DNA from: Sphingomonas sp. S-NIH.Pt15_0812
Lineage (GTDB): Bacteria > Pseudomonadota > Alphaproteobacteria > Sphingomonadales > Sphingomonadaceae
DNA: 64,000 bases
Direction: 5' to 3'
Assembly: GCF_003951315.1 (NCBI RefSeq)
Contig: NZ_QLJH01000005.1
Span: forward strand, 139,818-203,817
The notes under the pieces were generated by a model. That model saw nothing but the letters and a program-made list of their open reading frames with translations, made no database searches and was not told where the DNA came from. The position numbers and the translations under genes were made by a program. Shown here piece by piece: positions 39,993 to 47,691 of the stretch (the stretch's first letter is position 1; every line of letters starts with the position of its first letter).

Positions 39993-41618
39993 TCAGCGAT
40001 AGCGCCCCATCGTCACTTTCAAGATGGTCGGCCGGTCGATCAGGTTGATGCCGTAATCGGTCTGGTCGCCATTCCAGAGGCGCTCCATGACCCAGCGCCC
40101 CTGGTCGAAATGCCCCTCCTCCACCTTCACCACCAGGCCGCTCGCCGGGCCGCCGGGCCGCGTGCCGAACGTGACGCGGACATGGTCGCCGGTGAGCAGG
40201 AATTCGTCGGGCGAGAGTTGCGCGACCGCGACGCCGCCGATCGGCTCCTTGCCCCAGGGCGCCGGGTCCGACTTCAGCCAGCTCCAGCTCTTCAGGCCGA
40301 ACTGCCACTCGCCCCAGCTCGCGGTGATCGACCACTCGCCCATGATGGTCGTTGCCGGCGCATCGTCATCGGGCTTGGCCGCCCCCCAGGTCGGATGCTC
40401 GAAGGCGATCAGCGCCCATTCGCGCTGCATCCCAGCGAACACCCCATAGGGTTTCGCAAAGGCATCCAGCGTCGCCGCGTCCAGCGCGGTCGCACCGAGC
40501 GGGAAGTTGAAATAGCCGGTATCGTCCATCCCGAAGGGCGAAAAGCCGATCGCCCCGCGCCCGATCGCCGCATAGAAATAACGGGCGAAGCTGCGCGCAT
40601 TGCCGATCTCCGGCACCATCAGCGCATTGTCGGGCCGGCGATAGGCGTCGAGATAGAGATCGACATTCTTGCTCGCCTTGTCATAGAGATCGGGCGCGGC
40701 GAAATCGATCGAGGGGGCCGCCGCCTTCCAGATGTCGAGCATGTCCTGCTGCGGACCGCCGCTGGCGACGCCGTTCGGGTCCGGCACGTTGGACGGACCC
40801 GCGAGCGCGGCGTTGACGTACATGGGCAGCGGCTTCACCGCCTTGCCCGCTGCGGCGATCGCGTCGACGAACCGCGCGGTGTACCAGGTGTTGAACGCCC
40901 GGTCGGCCTGTGCGCCGAAGGCTTGCGTCCATGTCCCGGACTTGCCGAGCTTGCGGGCGAGGGCCGCCGGGATCGGCCTGGCGAATTCGCCAGTGGCGGC
41001 GGCGCTATAGTCGCGCGGGTTGCGATAGCTGCCGACCTCGTTCTCCGGCTGGACCATGATGACGGTGTTCTGCGGATCGTGATCGCGCAGATAGGTCATC
41101 AGCGCGACGAAGGCGCGCCGGTCGGCCTCCATCGTCGCCTTCGCCATGGGGGTCAGGACGTCATGGTCCTTGCCGCTCCTGTCCTTCATCCGGGGGAAGC
41201 GGCGATTGTCCAGCTTTACCCAGTCGGGCGTGTAGCCGGGCGAGGTGTTCTTCCAGGTGCCGAACCACAGGAGGACGACGCGCTTGTCATGCGTCCGCGC
41301 CTGGTCGAGCAGGGTCTGCACGAAGCCGAAGTCGAACTGCCCTTCGCGCGGCTCGATCTGTTGCCAGGCGACCGGGATCTCGACGGTGTTGGCATGGATG
41401 CGGTCCAACACCGGCCAGACCTGCGGCAAGGCGACCGCATAGTTGCTGGAATTATTGACCTGCCCCGCCAGCATCAGGAACGGCGCGCCATCGACGATCA
41501 GCGCGTGGCGACCGTTTCGGTGTTCCAGATGCGGCACCGGTGTCGCCGTCTGCGCCACGGCGGGCGATGCGGCGACAAGCAGCGCCCCCGCTGCGATGGT
41601 TCCGATGCGCGTCATCAT
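39993..41618 (-). CDS. GH35-type beta-galactosidase with DUF5597 C-terminal domain
   Basis: 541 residues with signal peptide (GTIAAGALLVAASPAVAQT). The opening HALIVDGAPFLMLAGQVNNS and TVEIPVAWQQIEPREGQFDF show the GH35/GH42-type TIM barrel. IMVQPENEVGSYR carries the likely acid/base Glu and NALMVPEIGNARSFARYF the likely nucleophile Glu. The C-terminal part (SPDEFLLTGDHVRVTFG, KVEEGHFDQGRWV) is DUF5597. Relatives remove terminal beta-galactose from plant oligosaccharides in the periplasm. GGGAGGG lies next to the ATG pair; the second ATG (41615) is equally good. Confidence 0.88.
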   Translation of the reverse strand: MMTRIGTIAAGALLVAASPAVAQTATPVPHLEHRNGRHALIVDGAPFLMLAGQVNNSSNYAVALPQVWPVLDRIHANTVEIPVAWQQIEPREGQFDFGFVQTLLDQARTHDKRVVLLWFGTWKNTSPGYTPDWVKLDNRRFPRMKDRSGKDHDVLTPMAKATMEADRRAFVALMTYLRDHDPQNTVIMVQPENEVGSYRNPRDYSAAATGEFARPIPAALARKLGKSGTWTQAFGAQADRAFNTWYTARFVDAIAAAGKAVKPLPMYVNAALAGPSNVPDPNGVASGGPQQDMLDIWKAAAPSIDFAAPDLYDKASKNVDLYLDAYRRPDNALMVPEIGNARSFARYFYAAIGRGAIGFSPFGMDDTGYFNFPLGATALDAATLDAFAKPYGVFAGMQREWALIAFEHPTWGAAKPDDDAPATTIMGEWSITASWGEWQFGLKSWSWLKSDPAPWGKEPIGGVAVAQLSPDEFLLTGDHVRVTFGTRPGGPASGLVVKVEEGHFDQGRWVMERLWNGDQTDYGINLIDRPTILKVTMGRYR

Positions 41619-41657
41619 CCCTCCCGGACCGCCTGTTTGACCGAGCTATCGCGCGCG

Positions 41658-41671
41658 GTGACCGGGGTCAC
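41658..41671. promoter_or_regulatory. Crp/Fnr-type site before the Crp-family gene
   Basis: GTGA-N6-TCAC, followed by A, matches the Crp half-site arrangement (TGTGA-N6-TCACA). It lies about 85 bases before the regulator start and next to a second palindrome at 41678-41691. Self-control by the encoded regulator is plausible. Confidence 0.55.
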
Positions 41672-41677
41672 AAGTGC

Positions 41678-41691
41678 TAATCATCTGATTA
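41678..41691. promoter_or_regulatory. Perfect palindrome TAATCA-TC-TGATTA
   Basis: A 6-2-6 inverted repeat in the AT-rich gap between the divergent GH35 and Crp-family genes, six bases from the Crp-type site. It is a probable operator for either gene; the binding protein is unknown. Confidence 0.45.
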
Positions 41692-41756
41692 ATAGCGTGT
41701 CTTGTTACGACTTATGTCGATCGTGACGGCAGCGACGACGGCATTGCAGGGAAATC

Positions 41757-42548
41757 GTGATCGTTCAGGACGTTCTGGCCCTCATGCCGATTAGCCCCCT
41801 CGAAGCGCGTCTGTCGCATCACCTGGATCTGACCTTTTCGGAACGCGAAGCGATCCGCTGGCTGGAACGGCGGGAAAAAAGTTTCCGCGCGCGCGACATC
41901 GTCATCCACGAAGGCGAGGCGACCGACAGCCTCTATATCGTGTCGAGCGGCTGGTTGCATGGCTCGACCCTGTTGAAGGACGGCGAACGGCAGATCCTGC
42001 GCTTCTATTTCGTCGGCGATATCACCACGACCTTCTCGATCGCCTGGGGGCGTAGCGCCGCGACCTTGCAGGCGGTCAGCGACGTGACCCTGTTTGAAAT
42101 GCCCAAGGAGGTGTTCGGTCGGATCTTCCGCACCCATCCGCGCATCGGGGCGCTGCTGTTCGCCATCGCCGCATCGGAACAGGTGGCGATGGCCGACCGG
42201 CTGACCTCGGTCAGCAAAACCGACGGCTTCACGCGCATCGCGACGCTGTTGCTCGACATCTGGTCGCGGCTGCGCGTCGTCGATGGCCTGGAGGGCGGCT
42301 CGTTCGAGCTGCCGCTGACGCAGAAGGACCTGGGCGACGCGGTCGGGCTGACCAAGACGCATGTCAACCGTTCGCTCAAGGCGCTGGAGGCGACCGGGCT
42401 GGTCGAGCGGGACGGACGTCTCATCCGCATCAACGACATCGAGCGACTGGCAACGCTGGTCGACTTCCGTGACCGGCACCGCGAGATCGCGGTCGACTGG
42501 TTGCCGCCGGTTGGCGCGATGGAGATGCCGACGCCGGCGATGACATAG
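41757..42548 (+). CDS. Crp/Fnr-family transcriptional regulator
   Basis: 263 residues from GTG 41757; ATG 41784 is an alternative. The N-terminal cyclic-nucleotide-binding fold (RDIVIHEGEATDSLYIVSSG, LRFYFVGDITTTFSI) leads through a long helix to a C-terminal winged helix (LPLTQKDLGDAVGLTKTHVN, RSLKALEATGLVERDGR). No Fnr-type cysteine cluster is present, so it is not an oxygen-sensing iron-sulfur Fnr. It stands just before the nine-gene inositol/YcaO operon, and Crp-type sites occur on both sides of it, so it is the best candidate to control that operon. Confidence 0.88.
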   Translation: MIVQDVLALMPISPLEARLSHHLDLTFSEREAIRWLERREKSFRARDIVIHEGEATDSLYIVSSGWLHGSTLLKDGERQILRFYFVGDITTTFSIAWGRSAATLQAVSDVTLFEMPKEVFGRIFRTHPRIGALLFAIAASEQVAMADRLTSVSKTDGFTRIATLLLDIWSRLRVVDGLEGGSFELPLTQKDLGDAVGLTKTHVNRSLKALEATGLVERDGRLIRINDIERLATLVDFRDRHREIAVDWLPPVGAMEMPTPAMT

Positions 42549-42584
42549 GTCACTCCGTTACGGAACCGAAAGAACCTAGGTCAC
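42540..42584. promoter_or_regulatory. Two Crp-like sites before the inositol/YcaO operon
   Basis: ATGA-CATAGG-TCAC (42540-42553) and AGAA-CCTAGG-TCAC (42571-42584) share TAGGTCAC and are 31 bases apart, three helical turns. Each keeps the right Crp half-site. They lie 114-158 bases before the ino1 ATG; the first overlaps the stop of the Crp-family gene. Confidence 0.45.
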
Positions 42585-42697
42585 AGCTATAGCCTCATTT
42601 TAACGACTATCTGAAAAAACCGGAAACCTTCGCCGACGCTGCATCATTGCCCCCTCGATACGGTCCAAAGCGGACCACATGGGCGGGGATCTGGAAT

Positions 42698-43879
42698 ATG
42701 GCAGAACGTTTGGGCGTGGCGATTGTCGGCGTCGGAGGCGCGGTCGCGACGACCGCCATTGCCGGGATCGAGATGATCAAGGCGGGATCGAACAGCCTGG
42801 ACGGGTTGCCACTTGCGGACCGCGACGTGGCCGGCATGGTCGCCTATCGGAACATGGAATTCGGCGGCTGGGATCTGGCGGACGAGTCGCTGGGTACGCT
42901 CGCGCTGCGCCACGGCGTGATCGGCGAGAAGGAACTGGCCGACGGTGCCGCCGCGCTCAACGACATGCGGGCGTGGAAGGCGGCTGGCTCGACCGGCTAT
43001 TGCGCCAATATCGATGGCAGCAACAAGATGGCGACCGGCCACCGCGCCGCCATCCGCCAGATCCAGGACGATCTGCGCCGCTTCACCGAGGAGAAGCAGC
43101 TCGACCGGGTCGTCGTCGTCAACCTCGCCTCGACCGAGCGCGTGCCCCATGCCGATGATGCCGCGCTCCAGTCGCGCGCGGCGTTCGAACGGGGGCTGGA
43201 CAGCGACGACGCGGCGATCAGCCCGGCGATGCTCTATGCCTATGCCGCGATCGATGTCGGCACCCCCTATGCCAATTTCACCCCCTCGGTTGCGGCGGAT
43301 ATCGCGCCGCTCGCCGAAATGGCGGCCGAGCGCAACGTGCCGGTGGCGGGCAAGGATGGCAAGACCGGCCAGACCTTCATGAAGACGGTGATCGCCCCCG
43401 CGCTGCGCGACCGCGCGCTGCATGTCGATGGCTGGTTCTCGACCAACATCCTCGGCAATTCCGACGGACTGGCGCTCGATGATCCCAAGTCCCTGCAGTC
43501 GAAGCTCGGCACCAAGGGCAGCGTGCTCAACTCGATCCTGGGCTATCCGGTCGAGGATCATATCGTGATGATCCATTATTACCGCCCTCGCGGCGACGAC
43601 AAGGAAGCCTGGGACAATATCGACCTGACCGGTTTCATGGGTCAGAAGATGCAGTTGAAGCTCAACTTCCTGTGCAAGGACTCGATCCTGGCCGCGCCGT
43701 TGGCGATCGAGATCGCCCGCTGCCTCGACCTCGCGCAGCAGCGCGGGCAAGGCGGCGTGCAGGAGCAGATGGGTCTGTTCTTCAAGCTGCCGCAGACCAG
43801 CGGTCCCCACGACCCGGTTCATGCGGTGCCCGAACAGCAGCGCATCCTGGACGACTGGCTGGACGGCGGCCACGCGTGA
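42698..43879 (+). CDS. ino1: Inositol-3-phosphate synthase
   Basis: 393 residues from ATG 42698 (MAERLGVAIVGVGGAVATTA), with GGGG nine bases upstream. It turns glucose 6-phosphate into 1L-myo-inositol 1-phosphate using NAD. Landmarks are the Rossmann VAIVGVGGAVATT, VVVVNLASTERVP, PVAGKDGKTGQTFMKTVIAP with the catalytic Lys, DGWFSTNILGNSDG and MQLKLNFLCKDSILAAPLAI. The length is in the bacterial range. It is the first of nine overlapping genes; its TGA overlaps the next GTG. No CDP-alcohol phosphotransferase for inositol lipids is here, so its product probably feeds the downstream glycosyltransferase. Confidence 0.94.
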   Translation: MAERLGVAIVGVGGAVATTAIAGIEMIKAGSNSLDGLPLADRDVAGMVAYRNMEFGGWDLADESLGTLALRHGVIGEKELADGAAALNDMRAWKAAGSTGYCANIDGSNKMATGHRAAIRQIQDDLRRFTEEKQLDRVVVVNLASTERVPHADDAALQSRAAFERGLDSDDAAISPAMLYAYAAIDVGTPYANFTPSVAADIAPLAEMAAERNVPVAGKDGKTGQTFMKTVIAPALRDRALHVDGWFSTNILGNSDGLALDDPKSLQSKLGTKGSVLNSILGYPVEDHIVMIHYYRPRGDDKEAWDNIDLTGFMGQKMQLKLNFLCKDSILAAPLAIEIARCLDLAQQRGQGGVQEQMGLFFKLPQTSGPHDPVHAVPEQQRILDDWLDGGHA

Positions 43880-44781
43880 GCGGGGCTTTGTCGCCCGCCG
43901 CCCTCCCCTTCTTCCGCGAACTGGGTGACCTGAAGCGCATCTATTCGGCCAAGGCGCCGGGATCGGTCGCAGAGCGCTTGTTCGTCGCCGGCTGGGCGGC
44001 GCTGGTGCGGGGCGACGACCCCGCGCAGGTGATGCGGCAGGTGGTGGCGTCGGCATTGGTGTCGGCGCGGCTGGGCGATCTCGACCTGGCGACGCTGGCC
44101 GCGCTCGGCCTGGGCGACCGAGCGACCGAGGTGCTGGAGCGGGCGTTCGACGAGGTGACGGGGGATCTCGCCCCGGAACTGCGCGACGATCTGCGCACCG
44201 CCCTGCCGCTCGGCCGGCCGGCGATGGGCGATACCCCCGGCTTCGTCGGCAAGCTCGCCCGGCAGCCGCGCGCAGGCGTGACCTGTCCGGGCAAGCCCCG
44301 GATCATGCTGCAACCCGCCGAGAACCACGCCGAACATTGCCTGATGGTGGCGGTCTACGGCGTGATGGCCAGTCCCTGGCACGGCGCAGACCCGGTGGCG
44401 GTCTTCCTGGCCGGCATGGCGCATCACCTGCACAATGCCGACATGGCCGATAGCGGTTATTCGGGCGAGATGCTGCTCGGCGACCTGCTGGACGACGTGA
44501 TCGCAGCGGCGCGGCAGGCCAGCCTGGACGAACTGGAGCGGGCGAATGCCGCACTGGCGGACCGGGTACGCGCGGCCCTGTCTCCCATCGCCGGCGACGC
44601 GACGCCGGAGGCGCGCGCCTTCCATGTCGGCGACGTGCTGGACCGGGTGCTGGAGATCGAGCAGCATGGTCGCGCCGCACAGCTGACGATGGCGGTGGTG
44701 CTGGACGATTACGGACTGGTGCATGACGGTCCCGTCAAGGCGTTCCACGATCGCATCCTGCACGACGCGGGACTGACGTGA
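43876..44781 (+). CDS. HD-domain-like protein of unknown function
   Basis: 301 residues from GTG 43876 (GTGA overlap with ino1). The N-terminal helical half is not recognised. The second half has ENHAEHCLMVAVYG near residue 150, FLAGMAHHLHNADMADSGYS near residue 180 and later EHGRAAQLTMAVVLDDYGLV and FHDRILHDAG, a helical pattern of His and Asp resembling HD-superfamily metalloproteins, though the classical HD pair reads HH. Some HD proteins are hydrolases; others, such as inositol oxygenase and PhnZ, are di-iron oxygenases. The step is unknown, but its gene sits directly after inositol-phosphate synthase. Confidence 0.6.
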   Translation: MSGALSPAALPFFRELGDLKRIYSAKAPGSVAERLFVAGWAALVRGDDPAQVMRQVVASALVSARLGDLDLATLAALGLGDRATEVLERAFDEVTGDLAPELRDDLRTALPLGRPAMGDTPGFVGKLARQPRAGVTCPGKPRIMLQPAENHAEHCLMVAVYGVMASPWHGADPVAVFLAGMAHHLHNADMADSGYSGEMLLGDLLDDVIAAARQASLDELERANAALADRVRAALSPIAGDATPEARAFHVGDVLDRVLEIEQHGRAAQLTMAVVLDDYGLVHDGPVKAFHDRILHDAGLT

Positions 44782-45890
44782 TCCTGTCCTCGCCCCTGAC
44801 CGGCCGGCCGCTCCGGGCCGATACGCCGCATTCGCTGGTCGCGCCGGGCGAGCGCTGGCCGGTGGTGGACGGCATCCCCTATCTGCGCACGGACAGCGAG
44901 GGGCTGGTCCGGGTGGCGCTCGACCATCTCGATGCCGGTTGTCCCGACGATGCCTTGGTCGCGCTGCTGACCGACCAGGACGCATGGTGGACCGGCCCCG
45001 CGACCGACCTGTCCGAGTTGAAGACGCTGGTCCGCGACCGCGATCGGCTGAGCCTGCGCGACGCGATGGCGTTGCTGCGCCTGGGGCCGGTCGCGGATTA
45101 TTTCGCCTATCGCTGGAGCGACCCGACCTATCTGGCGGGGCTCGCGCTGGTCGAGGCGCATTGGACCGCGCCGGGCCAGGCGTTCGAACTGGCCTGCGGC
45201 ATCGGTCATTATTTGCGTGAATTGACCGCGTATGGCGTCGCCTGCACCGGCGCGGACGTGGTGTTCGCCAAATGCTGGCTGGCCAAACATTGGGTTGCGC
45301 CCCAGGCCGATTATGTCGTGTTCGACGCGGCAGGCACATGGCCGGTGGCCGGCCGCCGTTTCGACCTGGTGATGTGCCATGACGCCTTCTACTTCCTACC
45401 GGACCAGCCGCGTGTCGCTGCCGCCTTGCGCGACCTGACCGCGCCGGGCGGCGTGATGGCGGTCAGTCATGTCCATAACAGCGCCGTGACGAGTGGGGCG
45501 AAAGGGCCCGCGCGCCCGGTCGAGGAATGGGCCGCCCTGTTCCCGGCCGCCACCGTCTATGACGAACGCACGCTGCTGACCGCGCTGATGACGGAAACCA
45601 TGCCGACCCCGGCCGGCTGGACGCCCGATCCGGGCATCGAGGCCTGGTCGCTCGTGGAAGGCGGTGGAAGTCCGCGCGCCGTATCGGGCGGACTGACGAT
45701 GCCGGCGGAGGGGGCGAGGCTACGTCCCAACCCGTTGCTGGGCAATGGCACCGTGACATGGCCCTCCGAGCGGTATCGCGACGAATATGGTGCCGGCTGC
45801 TTCTGGGCGATGGCCGACGACACCCTGCCTTTCGCTCCCCCGACGGATAGGCGCCTGCGCCGTCTGGTCGACCTGCCGGAGCGATGGTGA
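44778..45890 (+). CDS. SAM-dependent methyltransferase
   Basis: 370 residues from GTG 44778 (GTGA overlap). The N-terminal ~45 residues (SSPLTGRPLRADTPHSLVAP, WPVVDGIPYLR) resemble a Trm112-like module without its cysteines. The class I methyltransferase core is QAFELACGIGHYLRELTAYG (motif I, near residue 138), FDLVMCHDAFYFLPDQPRVA and LTAPGGVMAVSHVHN. The C-terminal 120 residues are not recognised. The acceptor is unknown; within this operon it could methylate a cyclitol, a sugar or a thiol. Confidence 0.85.
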   Translation: MILSSPLTGRPLRADTPHSLVAPGERWPVVDGIPYLRTDSEGLVRVALDHLDAGCPDDALVALLTDQDAWWTGPATDLSELKTLVRDRDRLSLRDAMALLRLGPVADYFAYRWSDPTYLAGLALVEAHWTAPGQAFELACGIGHYLRELTAYGVACTGADVVFAKCWLAKHWVAPQADYVVFDAAGTWPVAGRRFDLVMCHDAFYFLPDQPRVAAALRDLTAPGGVMAVSHVHNSAVTSGAKGPARPVEEWAALFPAATVYDERTLLTALMTETMPTPAGWTPDPGIEAWSLVEGGGSPRAVSGGLTMPAEGARLRPNPLLGNGTVTWPSERYRDEYGAGCFWAMADDTLPFAPPTDRRLRRLVDLPERW

Positions 45891-46885
45891 TGCGCTGGGG
45901 GATCGTCGGCTTCGGCTGGGTGGCGCGCGACTACATGATGCCGGGCATCGTCGCGGCGGGCGGAACGGTGACGGCGATCGCCGACTCCTCCCCCGCCGCC
46001 CGCGCCCATCCGCAGGCGGATGGCCTCGCCGCCTTTGCCGATGCGGAGGCGATGCTCGCCGCCGGGCTGTGCGACCTCGTCTATGTGGCCACGCCCAACG
46101 ACGCGCATGTCGCGCCGGTGCGGGCCTGCGCCGCGGCGGGTGTGCCGGTACTGTGCGAAAAGCCGATCGCCGCCACGCTCGAGCAGGCGGAGGCGATGGC
46201 GGCGGCCGTATCGGGCGACCTGCTCTACGGAACGGCCTTCGACCAGCGGCATCATCCGGCGCATGTCGCGATGAAGCACGCCATCGCCGACGGAGCGATC
46301 GGCCGCCCCGTGGCGGTGCGGATCGTCTATGCCTGCTGGGTCGATCCGGCCTGGAGCCCCGATGGCGGCGCGCATGACAATTGGCGCGCCGATCCGGTGC
46401 GGGCGGGCGGCGGCGCGGTGATCGACCTCGCGCTCCATGGTCTCGACCTCAGCGAACGCCTGCTCGACGAACCGCTCGCCGCGCTGTCGATCCAGTTGCA
46501 GCGGCGCATCCATGCCTATCCGGTCGACGATGGCGGGATGCTGTCGGGCCGCACCGCCTCGGGCGTGCTGTTCCAGAGCCATGTCGCCTATAATTGCGCG
46601 GAGGTTCTGCCCCGGCGGCGGCTGGAGGTGCTGGGCGAGCATGGCCTGCTGGTCGCGACCGACACGATGGGCCAGACCGCCGGCGGCGCGCTGGTGCGGC
46701 GCTGCGCCGCGACCGGCGTGGAGACCGCGATCGCCTTCGACGCCGACACCTCGCCCTTCGCCGCACAGGCCGCCGCGTTCATGGCGGCGGCGCAGGGGCG
46801 GCCGCATGATTTCTCCCTGTCACGCGACCTCGCGCTGATGCGCCTGTTCGACCAGGCTTACCAGGATGCCCGCTCATGCCTCTAA
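45884..46885 (+). CDS. Gfo/Idh/MocA-family oxidoreductase
   Basis: 333 residues from ATG 45884 (7-bp overlap with the methyltransferase; ATG 45890 is also possible). It has the Rossmann motif WGIVGFGWVARDYMMPGIVA, then CDLVYVATPNDAHVAPVRAC, PVLCEKPIAATLEQAEAM with the catalytic Lys and GGGAVIDLALHGLDLSERLL. Unlike the enzyme at 20878 it has no export signal, so it is cytoplasmic. Members oxidise or epimerise sugars and inositols with NAD(P); inositol dehydrogenase belongs here, which suits an operon that begins with ino1. The exact substrate cannot be told. Confidence 0.88.
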   Translation: MVMRWGIVGFGWVARDYMMPGIVAAGGTVTAIADSSPAARAHPQADGLAAFADAEAMLAAGLCDLVYVATPNDAHVAPVRACAAAGVPVLCEKPIAATLEQAEAMAAAVSGDLLYGTAFDQRHHPAHVAMKHAIADGAIGRPVAVRIVYACWVDPAWSPDGGAHDNWRADPVRAGGGAVIDLALHGLDLSERLLDEPLAALSIQLQRRIHAYPVDDGGMLSGRTASGVLFQSHVAYNCAEVLPRRRLEVLGEHGLLVATDTMGQTAGGALVRRCAATGVETAIAFDADTSPFAAQAAAFMAAAQGRPHDFSLSRDLALMRLFDQAYQDARSCL

Positions 46886-47691
46886 GCTGGTTCGCCTGCG
46901 CGAATTGCGGTTTCTGGCAGCGCCATTTCGCGCCGCCCGACTGCCCGGTCTGCACCGATGTGCGCAACGACCTGCCGGAGGATGGCTGGCATTTCCTGCC
47001 CGAGGCGGAGGTCGCCGCCACGCATGACGGTGACGGTCGCGAAGTCGCGCCCGGCCTCTGGGCCTTCACCACCCGCCCGGCGCTGGGCCTGGCCGGCACC
47101 GGCTGGCTGATCGTTCGCGAAGGCGGCAACATCGCCTTCGAGGCCGCACCCTATTATTCGGACGCGATGCTGGACCGGATCGCCGCGCTGGGCGGCGTCA
47201 CCTTCCTCGCCGCCAGCCATGCGCATGGCTATGGCGCACTGTTCCAGCTCCAGCGGCGCTTCGACCCGCCGGTGGTCGCGATCCAGCGCGACGACCTGCG
47301 CATGACCAAGGCGTTCCGCGTCACCGCCCCCTATGACGACCGGCTGGAGCTCGCCCCCGGCTACACGCTCCATCATGTCGGCGGCCATTATGAGGGGCAG
47401 GCCTGCCTGCACGACGCGCCCGGCCGCCGGCTGTTCTGCGGCGACATGTTCAAGATCGACCAGGATGCGGAGGGACGCAGCCACGCCATCTCCAGCCACA
47501 AGGCGTTTCACAAGGACATCCCGCTGACCCATGACGAGCTGCGCGGCTATCGCGCCGTGGTCGCCACGCTCGACTTCGACGCGGTGCTGACGCCGTTCGA
47601 ATATGCGCCGGAGGTGGACCGCGCGGTCGCGCTCGCCGCGCTGGATGATGGCCTGGCGCGCGCGCCGGGCGTGAAGAGGATGCCGCTATGA
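46876..47691 (+). CDS. Zinc-ribbon plus metallo-beta-lactamase-fold hydrolase
   Basis: 271 residues overlapping the previous gene by 10 bp. The N terminus carries a zinc ribbon (Cys8-x2-Cys11 and Cys23-x2-Cys26: CANCGFWQ, CPVCTD). The MBL fold follows: FLAASHAHGYGALFQLQ near residue 115 in place of full HxHxDH, HVGGHYEGQACL near 170, LFCGDMFKID near 188 and a late region DAVLTPFEYAPE. The metal site is therefore reduced compared with classical lactamases. The reaction is unknown. Its gene overlaps the YcaO gene by ATGA. Confidence 0.8.
   Translation: MPLSWFACANCGFWQRHFAPPDCPVCTDVRNDLPEDGWHFLPEAEVAATHDGDGREVAPGLWAFTTRPALGLAGTGWLIVREGGNIAFEAAPYYSDAMLDRIAALGGVTFLAASHAHGYGALFQLQRRFDPPVVAIQRDDLRMTKAFRVTAPYDDRLELAPGYTLHHVGGHYEGQACLHDAPGRRLFCGDMFKIDQDAEGRSHAISSHKAFHKDIPLTHDELRGYRAVVATLDFDAVLTPFEYAPEVDRAVALAALDDGLARAPGVKRMPL

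Noticed and set aside
42698..43879. Inositol-lipid synthesis cluster
   Set aside because: No CDP-alcohol phosphotransferase or CDP-diacylglycerol-related gene adjoins ino1.
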